Origin: Candidatus Schneewindia gallinarum
GTDB taxonomy: Bacteria > Bacillota > Clostridia > Oscillospirales > Ruminococcaceae
Reading direction: 5' to 3'
Length of the DNA: 64,000 nt
NCBI GenBank assembly: GCA_904420175.1
Contig: CAJFUF010000029.1
Span: 62,001-126,000, forward strand
The notes beneath the pieces were generated by a model, which was not told where the DNA came from, did not search any database, and worked only from the letters and a program-made list of their open reading frames with translations. Below are positions 1 to 8,288 of this stretch, piece by piece. How positions within the stretch are numbered: the stretch's first letter is position 1; every line of letters starts with the position of its first letter. The translations under genes were made by a program, and so were the position numbers.

Positions 1-942
1 ACCCCCTTTGTTTTGAAAAAGCTGGATACCGAACTGGAAGACGGGCTGTTTTTACAAAAAAGCGCGCTGAACGCCCTGAGAAGAGAGGCACTGGCGGCGC
101 TGTTAAGCGGACGGACACAGCCGTTCCACCGCCAGCCCCGTCCCGTGACGCTGCCGGAATTCCCTCCGGCAACCCGTGCGCCCCGGCAGTTTTTTGCCCT
201 GCTGCAAAGTGCACAGCAGCTGACGGAGCAGACGGCCGCAGCGTTCGAGCTTATCGGGCTGCCTGCCGGGGAGATCACGCCCCGCGAAGTGGCACTGGCC
301 GGTGCGGACCGGCTGTGCGCAGTCCCCTCCCGCGCGCCCTTCGGCGCGCAGGCGGAGCAGGAGGCCCTGCTGAAGCGGGCCGCTGCCTGCGGGGTGAGCA
401 AGGCGTTGGTGCACACGCTGGACGGGATTACCATGGCAAAAAATGCGGGCCTGACGGAGTGGATAGGTTCTTTTACCCTCAACTGCGGGAACGCGGCGAC
501 GGCAGGGCGGCTGCAGGCCCTCGGGCTGACGGCGCTGTGCGTCACGACGGAGGCACATCCCGACACGGCGGCGTCCCGCTGGCCGGAGGGCCTTGGCTGC
601 GGCGCGGTGGTGTACGGGCGCCTGCCCTTTATGCTGACGCGTAACTGCCCGAAAAAGAACCTGCCGGGGGGAAACGGCTGCGGCGGGCCGTGCGGGCTGA
701 AGGACCGCAGGGGCCGCACCCTGCCCCTGCGGTGCGACGGGCACGCCTGCGAGCTGCTGAATCCCGTGCCGCTGTGGCTGGCTGACCGCCTGCAGGAGTT
801 GCGCGCCCCCAGCCTGCTGTTTTTCCTGTTCGACCGGCAGACGCCGGAGCAGATTTTACAGACAGCGCAGGCATACCGGCAGGGCCTTCCCTGCCCTACC
901 AAGGAATTTACCCGGGGGAATGTGTTCCGCCCCGTGGAATAA
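1..942 (+). CDS. U32 family peptidase, C-terminal part (5' end outside window)
   Basis: The reading frame is open from the first base of the window, so the gene starts upstream and only about 313 C-terminal residues are visible. The segment GLFLQKSALNALRREAL near the left edge is typical of the large U32 (collagenase-like) peptidases. Further on there are paired cysteines (NCPKK, CGGPCGLKDRRG) followed by a basic stretch, as in U32 proteins that carry an iron-sulfur cluster or act in RNA hydroxylation. The exact substrate cannot be told from this fragment. The dut gene follows after 16 bp with its own ribosome binding site, which suggests one transcript. Confidence 0.8.
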   Translation, partial: TPFVLKKLDTELEDGLFLQKSALNALRREALAALLSGRTQPFHRQPRPVTLPEFPPATRAPRQFFALLQSAQQLTEQTAAAFELIGLPAGEITPREVALAGADRLCAVPSRAPFGAQAEQEALLKRAAACGVSKALVHTLDGITMAKNAGLTEWIGSFTLNCGNAATAGRLQALGLTALCVTTEAHPDTAASRWPEGLGCGAVVYGRLPFMLTRNCPKKNLPGGNGCGGPCGLKDRRGRTLPLRCDGHACELLNPVPLWLADRLQELRAPSLLFFLFDRQTPEQILQTAQAYRQGLPCPTKEFTRGNVFRPVE

Positions 943-958
943 AAGGAGGCTGAAGCCC

Positions 959-1414
959 ATGGATGTGAAAGTAAAACGCACCCGTCCCGGTGCGCTGTTG
1001 CCCTTGCGGGCGACAAGCGGCAGTGCCGGCGCGGATTTGTTTGCCTGCCTTGACGCACCCCTGACCCTTGCGCCCGGCGGGCGGGCGCTGGTGCCCACAG
1101 GCATCGCAGTGGAGCTGCCGGGGGCGAACCTTGTGGCGTTCGTCTTTGCCAGAAGCGGCCTTGCCATCAAGCACGGGATCACCCTGTCCAACGGGGTGGG
1201 CGTGATCGACAGCGATTACCGGGGGGAGCTGCAGGTGGGGCTGACCAACCTGTCCGACACCCCGTTTACCATTGAAAACCACATGCGGATAGCACAGCTG
1301 GTTATCAGCGAGTGTGTGCAGGCCGTGTTTGTGGAGACGGAAAATTTGGACGAGACCGCGCGGGGCGCCGGGGGCTTTGGCTCCACCGGGCTTCATGCGG
1401 AAAAGGAGGCGTAG
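959..1414 (+). CDS. dut: dUTP diphosphatase (dUTPase)
   Basis: Hydrolyses dUTP to dUMP and pyrophosphate, keeping uracil out of DNA and supplying dUMP for thymidylate synthesis. The 151-residue length fits the trimeric family. Visible motifs are GSAGADLFA (motif 1), ARSGLAIKHGI (motif 2), GVIDSDYRGE with the catalytic Asp (motif 3), RIAQLVI (motif 4) and a glycine-rich C-terminal RGAGGFGSTG (motif 5). The ATG at 959 is chosen because AAAAGGAGG lies 9 bases upstream; an earlier in-frame ATG at 920 would overlap the previous gene. The maf gene follows after 4 bp. Confidence 0.95.
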   Translation: MDVKVKRTRPGALLPLRATSGSAGADLFACLDAPLTLAPGGRALVPTGIAVELPGANLVAFVFARSGLAIKHGITLSNGVGVIDSDYRGELQVGLTNLSDTPFTIENHMRIAQLVISECVQAVFVETENLDETARGAGGFGSTGLHAEKEA

Positions 1415-1418
1415 GGAC

Positions 1419-1994
1419 ATGAGTTTAATTCTGGCATCCGCATCCCCCCGCCGGGGTGAATTGCTGGCCGTACTGGCCCCTCATTTTGAGGTAATTCCCT
1501 CCAGCGTGGACGAGACGGTCGAGGGGGATCCCTCCCCGGAGGAGCGGGTTATGCAGCTTGCCCAGCGCAAGGCGCAGGATGTGTTTTCCACCCATCCGCA
1601 GGACGTGGTGGTGGGTGCGGACACCCTGGTGTTTCTGGACGGAAGGCCCCTCGGCAAACCGAAGGACCGGGAGGATGCGGCGCAGATGCTGCGCAGCCTG
1701 TCCGGCCGCGTGCATGAGGTGATCACCGGGGTGTGCGTGCTGTGGCCGGAAGGAAGCCGCCTGTTCTCCGAGACGAGCCGGGTGGAGTTCCTGCCCCTGA
1801 GCGAGCAGACCATTGAGAAATATGTCCGCTCCGGCGAGCCAATGGGCAAAGCGGGCGGCTACGCCATCCAGGGGCTTGCATCGGAGTTTGTCAAAAAACT
1901 GGACGGAAACCTCAGCAATGTGGTGGGCCTTCCCATCCCGCCCTTGGCGGGGGCATTGAAGCAAGCCGGGGTAAAATTAATTTTGGATTCATAA
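1419..1994 (+). CDS. maf: Maf-family nucleotide pyrophosphatase
   Basis: Maf proteins hydrolyse non-canonical or modified nucleoside triphosphates, and in Bacillus were first described as septum inhibitors. The 191-residue product opens with LILASASPRRGELL, the family signature, and has VVGADTLVFLDG and GKPKDREDA further in. The ATG at 1419 is preceded by AAAAGGAGG; the longer open frame upstream lies inside dut. Sitting just before mreB is a common arrangement in Firmicutes. The substrate class (dTTP/UTP or other) cannot be assigned by eye. Confidence 0.92.
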   Translation: MSLILASASPRRGELLAVLAPHFEVIPSSVDETVEGDPSPEERVMQLAQRKAQDVFSTHPQDVVVGADTLVFLDGRPLGKPKDREDAAQMLRSLSGRVHEVITGVCVLWPEGSRLFSETSRVEFLPLSEQTIEKYVRSGEPMGKAGGYAIQGLASEFVKKLDGNLSNVVGLPIPPLAGALKQAGVKLILDS

Positions 1995-2002
1995 ATTAGG
2001 CG

Positions 2003-2031
2003 TTGAGAAAACGGCCCGTACAGGGTATAAT
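2003..2031 (+). promoter_or_regulatory. Sigma-A promoter and structured leader of the mre operon
   Basis: TTGAGA (2003-2008), a 17-bp spacer and TATAAT (2026-2031) form a near-consensus promoter just after maf. The leader before the mreB start at 2212 is about 175 nt, GC-rich, and contains a 10-bp hairpin (2044-2053 pairing with 2062-2071). No T-run follows the hairpin, so it is not an obvious terminator. I see no known riboswitch motif. Confidence 0.75.
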
Positions 2032-2211
2032 AGCAGCAGGCGCTGCGCGCCGCGCGGCAGTGCGGCGCGCATGCGGTGATCTGCAAAAAATGCTGTCTGC
2101 CGCTGCCCTGCCCGGCTGAAGGACCGGTGCAGTGCGGGGGGGGCAGCTTTGCCGGAAGCAGGCCGGGGCCGTGCGGAGTCCGGCACAAAATTAGGAAAGG
2201 ACCGGAAAATT

Positions 2212-3219
2212 ATGTTTCAGAAGGATATTGGCATTGACCTTGGAACAGCCAACACCCTTGTGTTTGTCAAGGGCAAGGGCATCATCATGCGCGAGCCGTC
2301 GGTGGTGGCTGTGGATACACGTACGGACACGGTGAAGTTTGTCGGACAGGAGGCGAAGGACGTCATCGGCCGTACGCCGGGATCCATTGTGGCGGTCCGG
2401 CCCCTGAAGGACGGCGTCATCGCCGACTTTGACATCACTGCCAGCATGCTGCAGATTTTTATTAAAAAGGTGTTCAGCAAGAACTTCCTTGTACGGCCAC
2501 GCGTGGTCATCTGCGTGCCGTCGGGCGTGACGGCGGTGGAGCGCCGCGCCGTCCGGGAGGCGACGCTGAAGGCGGGTGCGAAAAGCGTGGCCGTCATTGA
2601 GGAGCCCATGGCCGCGGCCATCGGCGCCGGCCTGCCCGTGGCGGAGGCCACCGGCAGCATGGTGGTGGACATCGGCGGCGGCACCACGGAAGTGGCGGTC
2701 ATCTCCCTTGGGGGTATCGTCACAGCGCGCAGCGTGCGCGTGGGCGGCGACAAGTTTGACGACGCCATTGTCGCCTATATCAAGAAAAAGCACAACCTGC
2801 TTATCGGCGAGCGGACGGCGGAGGATATTAAAATCGGAATCGGTTCCGCCTTCCCCACGGAGGACGAGCAGAGCATGGAAATCAAAGGCCGCAACCTGAT
2901 GGATGGGCTTCCGAAAAACATTGTGGTCACCCCGGAGGAGATTCGGGAGGCACTGGCAGAGCCGTTAAGCGAGGTTATCGAGGCGATTAAGGGGACCCTT
3001 GAGAACACCCCGCCGGAGCTGTCCGCGGACATCATCGACTATGGCATTATGCTGACGGGCGGCGGCGCGCTGCTGCGCGGCCTCGACGTGCTGATTGAGA
3101 GGGAGACCGGAATGCCGGTCAAAATTGCCGAGACGCCGCTGGACTGTGTGGCGGAGGGCGCAGGGATGGTCATTGAGGAAATCGACAAGCTGCGCGATGT
3201 GATTATCGAAGAAAAATAA
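2212..3219 (+). CDS. mreB: Rod-shape determining protein MreB/Mbl
   Basis: Actin-like ATPase that polymerises on the inner face of the membrane and positions the elongation peptidoglycan machinery. The 335-residue product has the phosphate-1 motif [11 protein letters not shown] near the N-terminus, [13 protein letters not shown] in the middle (phosphate 2) and [13 protein letters not shown] towards the C-terminus (adenosine loop). The ATG at 2212 gives the family start [15 protein letters not shown]; an extension back to 2149 is GC-rich leader and has no support. It heads mreB-mreC-mreD-mrdA. Bacillus has several paralogues (MreB, Mbl, MreBH), which I cannot separate here. Confidence 0.95.
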   Translation: MFQKDIGIDLGTANTLVFVKGKGIIMREPSVVAVDTRTDTVKFVGQEAKDVIGRTPGSIVAVRPLKDGVIADFDITASMLQIFIKKVFSKNFLVRPRVVICVPSGVTAVERRAVREATLKAGAKSVAVIEEPMAAAIGAGLPVAEATGSMVVDIGGGTTEVAVISLGGIVTARSVRVGGDKFDDAIVAYIKKKHNLLIGERTAEDIKIGIGSAFPTEDEQSMEIKGRNLMDGLPKNIVVTPEEIREALAEPLSEVIEAIKGTLENTPPELSADIIDYGIMLTGGGALLRGLDVLIERETGMPVKIAETPLDCVAEGAGMVIEEIDKLRDVIIEEK

Positions 3220-3283
3220 ACAGGGTTACGGGGGGCGGCAGCGAAAAGGCGGGCCGCCCCGTCCTGTAAAAGGAGGGTGCTGC

Positions 3284-4150
3284 GTGAAGAAGTTTTTGGG
3301 CAGCCTCAAATTTAAAATTATTTTGGTGCTGGCCTCGCTGATGGTGGGTTTCATGCTGTACGCCTCCACCACCGAGGGGTTTCAGCTGCTGCCGGGCAGA
3401 GTGATCTCTTTCATCGTCACCCCCATTCAAGACCTGTCTGCCCAGCTCAGCTCCTCCGTGGGCGGCTTTTTCAGCATGCTGTTCAACGCCCAGTCCATCA
3501 GCGAGGAGAACGAGCAGCTGCGCCAGGAAAACCAGCAGCTACGGGACAGCCTGATTGAACTGGAGGAGGCCAAGCGCGAGAATGAGCAGCTGAAGGGCTT
3601 CCTCGGCATCAAGGAAAGCAATCCGGACATAGAATTTACCCCCGCGTTTGTCATCGGCCGCGACCCGGCGGATGAGTTTTACGCCTTTACCATCGATGTC
3701 GGCGCCCAGGCGGGCGTCAGCGTGGGCGACCCGGTCATTACGGACAACGGGGTTGTGGGCATCGTATCCCGGGTGGACGACCACACGGCAAAGGTCATGA
3801 CGCTGCTGGACCCGTCCTTTAACCTTGGGGCGCTGGATATGCAGTCGCGGGACCCGGGCTCCGTCATCGGCGAGGCGTCGCTGGCGCTGCACGGCTACTG
3901 CAAAATGACCTACCTACCCCTGACCAGCCAGGCCAAGCAGGGGGATCTTGTCATCACCTCAGGTATCGGCGGCGTGTTCCCGGAAAACCTGGTGGTGGGC
4001 ACCGTGCGGGAGGTGCGCACCGAGACGTCCAGCGTTTCGCTGTACGCGGTGGTGGAGCCCGCCGTCAATGTGGCGGACGTCAAGGACGTGTACGTTATCA
4101 CCAACTTTGAAAACCAGGGGAGCTATGTGACGGGAAATGAAGAACAGTAA
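3284..4150 (+). CDS. mreC: Rod-shape determining protein MreC
   Basis: Extracytoplasmic scaffold that links MreB filaments to penicillin-binding proteins. The 288-residue protein starts with a short basic segment and one membrane helix (about residues 9-27). A coiled coil follows (about 69-108, with EENEQLRQENQQLRDS), then the two beta-barrel regions with GAQAGVSVGDPVI and GDLVITSGIGGVFPENL, both family signatures. The start is GTG at 3284 behind AAAAGGAGGG. The 3' end overlaps mreD by 14 bp, which indicates translational coupling. Confidence 0.94.
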   Translation: MKKFLGSLKFKIILVLASLMVGFMLYASTTEGFQLLPGRVISFIVTPIQDLSAQLSSSVGGFFSMLFNAQSISEENEQLRQENQQLRDSLIELEEAKRENEQLKGFLGIKESNPDIEFTPAFVIGRDPADEFYAFTIDVGAQAGVSVGDPVITDNGVVGIVSRVDDHTAKVMTLLDPSFNLGALDMQSRDPGSVIGEASLALHGYCKMTYLPLTSQAKQGDLVITSGIGGVFPENLVVGTVREVRTETSSVSLYAVVEPAVNVADVKDVYVITNFENQGSYVTGNEEQ

Positions 4151-4670
4151 TCGCCTGAAAAAGACCGCCCCCCTTCTCAAATGGGGCGTATTCGCCCTGC
4201 TGGCGCTGGCGCTGTACCTCATCCAGGTGACGCCCGGCTTTTTACAGTTCGGCATGGTGAAGCCCGCGGCGCTGTGCTGTCTGCCCTGCCTTGTGGCACT
4301 GTATGAGGATGTGTTTGAAAGCGCGGTGTTCGGCTGCGTCTGCGGTATGTTGTGGGATACGTCGGCCGGGGTGCCCTTCGGCTTTTTCGGGCTGTTTCTG
4401 CTGGCACTGTGCGTGCTGACCAGCCTGTTTGTGCGGCGGTACCTGCGCATCAACCTGTTGACGGCGGTGCTGGTGTCGGCGGTGTGTGTGGGCTTCACAC
4501 TGTTTATGAATTATTTGTTTTTATACGCACTTTGGGGCTACACGGGCATGCTGCAGCTGTTTGTAAAAAGCCTGCTGCCGACGGTCCTTATCAGCTGGCC
4601 CTTCTGCTTCCCTGTGTTTTTTGCAGTCAGGGGGATGCAGAGATGGTGCGATAAAGTCAGGGAGAGCTGA
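4137..4670 (+). CDS. mreD: Rod-shape determining protein MreD
   Basis: Small integral membrane component of the elongasome. The 177-residue product is hydrophobic throughout, with about five predicted membrane helices, and has GMLWDTSAGVPFGFFGLF, which resembles the glycine/aspartate loop conserved in MreD. Assignment rests on position between mreC and mrdA, on size and on hydropathy. It starts inside the 3' end of mreC (14-bp overlap). Confidence 0.88.
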   Translation: MKNSNRLKKTAPLLKWGVFALLALALYLIQVTPGFLQFGMVKPAALCCLPCLVALYEDVFESAVFGCVCGMLWDTSAGVPFGFFGLFLLALCVLTSLFVRRYLRINLLTAVLVSAVCVGFTLFMNYLFLYALWGYTGMLQLFVKSLLPTVLISWPFCFPVFFAVRGMQRWCDKVRES

Positions 4671-4707
4671 CGGCGGGGGAATTTTTTGACAGAAAGGAAC
4701 GAAACCC

Positions 4708-6765
4708 ATGAACGAGACGGGAAAGCTGGGAAAGGGCCTCATCAGTGTGATCGTGCTGCTGGCGCTGGTCCTGCTTGTGTTCTTTTTCCGCCTGTTTGAC
4801 TTTCAGGTGGTCAAGGGCGACTACTACGTATCGGTGCAGAACAGCACCAACATCTACAGCACGACCATTGAGGCCGCCCGCGGCGAAATTCTGGACCGCA
4901 ACGGCATTCCGCTGGCCACAAGCCGCGTGGGCTACAACGTGGTGATTGACAAGAACTTCTACTCCCTCGACACCATCAACGACATTATCCTGAGCCTGAC
5001 GGAGATGCTGGCCGTGGAGGGGGAGGAGCATAACGGGACGCTTCCCATTGAGCTCAGCGGCGACAGCTACGTGTTTACCGCCGGCATGGAGGAGGACATC
5101 AGCAGCCTGAAGGACAGGCTGGGGCTGCAGCAGTATGCCACGGCGGACAATGTGATGACGGCCATTGTGGAGCGCTATGACATTACCCAGACGGACAAGG
5201 CGGATATCCTGACCATCGGCGGCGTCCGGTACGAGATGGAGAAGGAGAATTTTTCCGAGGTAACCCCCTTTGTGTTTGCAAACGACGTGTCGGTGAACAC
5301 GGTGGTACGCGTCGGCGAGAACAGCAGCACCTTCCAGGGCGTGTACATTGCGGAGGAGTCCATCCGGGAGTACCCGAACGGCTCCCTTGCCGCGCACCTG
5401 ATCGGCAACATCGGCCCCCTGGACGCGGACGAGTACAACCAGCTGAAAGACGAGGGTTATGCCCTAAACGACCTTGTGGGAAAATACGGCGTGGAGCAGA
5501 TGATGGAAAGCGAACTGCGCGGCACCAACGGGCGCCGGGTGGTGGAAAAGACGGTCAACGGCGAGGTGGTCTCCTCCTACATTGCCTCCTCCCCCACTGC
5601 GGGCAATACGGTGAAGCTGTCCATCGACGCGCCGCTGCAGCACCTGCTGGAGTCAGGGCTTGCCTACCATGCGGAGCGGATCCGCAACCTGCCGGAGCAG
5701 CGCCTCGGCAAGGACGCAGAGGGCGGCTCCGCCGTGGTGGTGGAGGTAAAGACCGGCAAGGTGCTGGCCATGGCGAACTACCCCTCCTACGATTTAAACC
5801 AGTATTACAGTAATTATGAGGAGATTTTAAACGCACAGTATAATCCCCTGTTCAACCGTGCTCTGACGGGCACCTATGTGCCGGGCAGCGTGTTCAAGCC
5901 CATTGTGGCGTCCGCCGCGCTGGAAAAAGGCACCATCGACCTTGGCAGCAGGGTGACCTGCAACCGGATTTACACCTACTTTGAAAACGACCACCCCACC
6001 TGCCTTGCCGCCCACGGATCGTTAAATGTGGTGGGCGCCCTGCGCGAGTCGTGCAACATTTTCTTCTACGACGTGGGCCGCAGGCTGGGCATTGAAAGCC
6101 TGGAGGAGGTTGCCCGCAGCTTCGGCATCGGCGAGCTGACGGGAATTGATGAGGGGCTGGGCACCGGCCTTGTGGAAAAGCAGGGTACCATGGCGGGCCC
6201 GACAGAGCGCGCGGAAACCGGCGGCAGCTGGTATGTTTCGGACACCATCCGTGCGGCCATCGGCCAGTCGGACACGCTGGTGACCCCCATCTCCCTTGCA
6301 AGCTATGTGGCCACGCTGGCAAACAGCGGCGTACGCAACCAGCTCAGTGTGCTGGACAGCGTAATCAGCTACGACCAGACGCAGACAATAAAGACGTACG
6401 GCACCAATGTGCTGGGGCAGACGGGGATCTCGGAAGCGAACCAGGCCATTGTGCGCGACGGCATGATTGCGGCGGCGAACGGCTACGGCCTGGCGAACGG
6501 CCTGGACTTCGAGGTGGCGGCCAAAACCGGTACGGCGCAGGACGGCAACAACCTGACGGCAAACTTCATCTGCTATGCCCCGGCGGAGGATCCGGAAATC
6601 GCCATTGAAATCACGCTGGAAAAAGGCGGATACGGCTCCAACCTGTCCCCCTTTGTGCGGGAAATCCTGCAGTATTACTTCAACGGCACTGTGCCCAGCT
6701 ACGCCATTGAAAGCCTGCCTGAAACGGCAACTTTTAGTTATAATACCGATACAGCCGACCAATAA
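4708..6765 (+). CDS. mrdA: Penicillin-binding protein 2, peptidoglycan transpeptidase
   Basis: Class B penicillin-binding protein that cross-links peptidoglycan during elongation. The 685-residue protein has one N-terminal membrane helix (about residues 8-30), a dimerisation region starting at RGEILDRNGIPLATS, and a transpeptidase domain. The three active-site motifs are visible: SVFK with catalytic Ser394, SCN at 448-450 and KTG at 606-608. It completes the mre block. RodA, the glycosyltransferase partner, is not encoded in this window. Confidence 0.94.
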   Translation: MNETGKLGKGLISVIVLLALVLLVFFFRLFDFQVVKGDYYVSVQNSTNIYSTTIEAARGEILDRNGIPLATSRVGYNVVIDKNFYSLDTINDIILSLTEMLAVEGEEHNGTLPIELSGDSYVFTAGMEEDISSLKDRLGLQQYATADNVMTAIVERYDITQTDKADILTIGGVRYEMEKENFSEVTPFVFANDVSVNTVVRVGENSSTFQGVYIAEESIREYPNGSLAAHLIGNIGPLDADEYNQLKDEGYALNDLVGKYGVEQMMESELRGTNGRRVVEKTVNGEVVSSYIASSPTAGNTVKLSIDAPLQHLLESGLAYHAERIRNLPEQRLGKDAEGGSAVVVEVKTGKVLAMANYPSYDLNQYYSNYEEILNAQYNPLFNRALTGTYVPGSVFKPIVASAALEKGTIDLGSRVTCNRIYTYFENDHPTCLAAHGSLNVVGALRESCNIFFYDVGRRLGIESLEEVARSFGIGELTGIDEGLGTGLVEKQGTMAGPTERAETGGSWYVSDTIRAAIGQSDTLVTPISLASYVATLANSGVRNQLSVLDSVISYDQTQTIKTYGTNVLGQTGISEANQAIVRDGMIAAANGYGLANGLDFEVAAKTGTAQDGNNLTANFICYAPAEDPEIAIEITLEKGGYGSNLSPFVREILQYYFNGTVPSYAIESLPETATFSYNTDTADQ

Positions 6766-6781
6766 TTGGTTATTTTGGATA

Positions 6782-6810
6782 TTGCAAGCGGCACAGCGAG
6801 ATGGTAAAAT
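6782..6810 (+). promoter_or_regulatory. Promoter of the MinD-like gene
   Basis: TTGCAA (6782-6787), a 17-bp spacer and TAAAAT (6805-6810) lie in the 61-bp gap after mrdA. This would allow the MinD-like gene and mgsA to be transcribed apart from the mre operon. Confidence 0.6.
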
Positions 6811-6826
6811 AAATTGAGGTAGTGTC

Positions 6827-7549
6827 ATGATGGGAAAGTCGGTGTGTTTTATCTCCGGCAAGGGGGGCGTTGGCAAAACGACGCTGGCCGCCGCGCTGGG
6901 GAAGGAGCTGGCAAAAACAAAAAAGGTGTTGCTGGTGGAACTGGACTGCGGGTTCCGCGGTCTGGATCTGCTGTTTCAGGAAAGCGGCGTGCTGTACCAT
7001 CTGGGGGACAACCTGTCCGGGGACGACCCGCAGACAGGTGTCCGGCAGCTAAGGGACAGCGGGCTGTATTTTCTGCCGGCTGGCAGCGACACGGACTACC
7101 GGCCGGAGCCGGGGCGCCTTCGCGCGCGGATCCGGCAGTTTGAGGGGCTGTACGACATGGTGCTGCTGGACGCGCCCTGCGGCTGGGGCCCCACCGTACA
7201 GGCGGCCTGCCGTGCTGCGGACGAGGTGGTCGTGGTGGCCACACCGGACGCGGTCTGTGTCCGCGGTGCCAGCACGGTATCGGAACGGGCGTGGGCGCTT
7301 GGTGCACAAAACCAGCGGCTGCTTCTCAACATGGTGCGGGTGGACAGGCCGTCCGACAACCCCATTACTGATTTTGACACCATTCTTGACCTGGTGGCGG
7401 TTCCGCTGCTGGGGGTTGTTCCCTTTGACCGGCAGGTGCACGCCTGCCTCGGAAAAAAGGAGGACAGCGGGAAACCGCTTTATAAAGAGTGTATTGCCGC
7501 CGTGGCAAAACGGCTGCAGGGGGAACAGGTACCGCTGAAAGTAGGATAG
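6827..7549 (+). CDS. MinD/ParA-type P-loop ATPase (orphan)
   Basis: The deviant Walker A motif GKGGVGKT occupies residues 11-18, and the switch region ELDCGFRGLDLLF matches MinD proteins. DMVLLDAPCG corresponds to the Walker B region and VPLLGVVPFD to the conserved late strand. Length is 240 residues against about 265 for typical MinD. The C-terminus ends RLQGEQVPLKVG and shows no clear amphipathic membrane-targeting helix. In many Clostridia minC-minD-minE-rodA lie between mrdA and mgsA; here only this gene is present. It could be a shortened MinD or a MinD-like protein with another cargo. An alternative start is the ATG at 6830. Confidence 0.75.
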   Translation: MMGKSVCFISGKGGVGKTTLAAALGKELAKTKKVLLVELDCGFRGLDLLFQESGVLYHLGDNLSGDDPQTGVRQLRDSGLYFLPAGSDTDYRPEPGRLRARIRQFEGLYDMVLLDAPCGWGPTVQAACRAADEVVVVATPDAVCVRGASTVSERAWALGAQNQRLLLNMVRVDRPSDNPITDFDTILDLVAVPLLGVVPFDRQVHACLGKKEDSGKPLYKECIAAVAKRLQGEQVPLKVG

Positions 7550-7590
7550 GCACGACGTAAAATTTTTTATAGATAGGTGGGAAAAGTCCG

Positions 7591-7995
7591 ATGAACATTG
7601 CACTGATTGCGCACGACTCCAAAAAAGAACTCATGGTCCAATTCTGCATTGCCTACAGCGGTGTGCTGGCCAGACACAACCTGTGCGCTACAGGTGTGAC
7701 GGGCAAAATGATTTCGGATGCCACCGGCCTGCCTGTGGTGCGGTTTTTAAGCGGCAGCCAGGGCGGCAGCCAGCAGATTGCAGCACGCATCTCCTGTAAT
7801 GAAATCGACGTGGTGCTGTATTTCCGCGACCCGCTGGATGTCAGCGAGCCCAGCACCTCCGACATCTCCACCATCATCCGGCTGTGCGACATGCACAACA
7901 TCCCGGTTGCCACCAACATTGCCACCGGCGAGGTGCTCATCCACGGGCTGGAGCGGGGCGATTTGGACTGGCGCAACATCATCAACCCGAAATAA
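7591..7995 (+). CDS. mgsA: Methylglyoxal synthase
   Basis: Converts dihydroxyacetone phosphate to methylglyoxal and phosphate, a bypass that releases phosphate when sugar phosphates accumulate. The 134-residue product begins [15 protein letters not shown], with the conserved His and Lys. It continues with [22 protein letters not shown] and [11 protein letters not shown], which holds the catalytic-region Asp. C-terminal NIATGEVLI is also typical. The gene follows the MinD-like ATPase gene after 41 bp and is probably cotranscribed with it. Confidence 0.95.
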   Translation: MNIALIAHDSKKELMVQFCIAYSGVLARHNLCATGVTGKMISDATGLPVVRFLSGSQGGSQQIAARISCNEIDVVLYFRDPLDVSEPSTSDISTIIRLCDMHNIPVATNIATGEVLIHGLERGDLDWRNIINPK

Positions 7996-8021
7996 AAAAC
8001 GGGCTGCTTCATACCCTGTTT

Positions 8022-8198
8022 CCGGTTGTGAACGGGAAGGAGTACCGTGCTGTTCCTGCATGGAAAGAGAGGGCCGCCGCGGCTGAAAGCGGCCCCGGGG
8101 CAGGCGCACGGGAAGACATCCCCGGAGCCGGGACGGAGGGCCGCCGTTATCCGGCCGCTTGAGTGGGGCGCGTGCGCCCAACAAAGGGTGGTACCGCG
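8022..8198 (+). ncRNA. T-box leader of the hisS-aspS operon
   Basis: The conserved T-box sequence AGGGTGGTACCGCG is at 8185-8198 and a terminator follows. Upstream, stem I can be folded: 8022-8027 pairs with 8126-8131, and 8045-8050 pairs with 8106-8111. The specifier loop carries the AGTA turn (8041-8044) on its left side and GAAGACATC on its right. Aligned on known glycine T-boxes, the specifier is GAC (Asp, 8115-8117); a His codon CAT overlaps it at 8117-8119. The base after TGG in the antiterminator is T (8192), which can pair with the G discriminator of tRNA-Asp but not the C of bacterial tRNA-His. Uncharged tRNA should favour read-through. Confidence 0.9.
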
Positions 8199-8209
8199 AG
8201 GCGACACAA

Positions 8210-8248
8210 CCTCGTCCCTTTCCGTCGGATGGGGACGAGGCTTTTTTT
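8210..8248 (+). terminator. T-box-controlled intrinsic terminator
   Basis: CCTCGTCCC (8210-8218) pairs with GGGACGAGG (8232-8240) and is followed by a run of seven T. It overlaps the 3' side of the T-box antiterminator region, as expected for a transcription-attenuation T-box. Confidence 0.9.
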
Positions 8249-8288
8249 GTCGGCACGGCAAATGCTAGAAAAAAGGAGAGGAAACACA

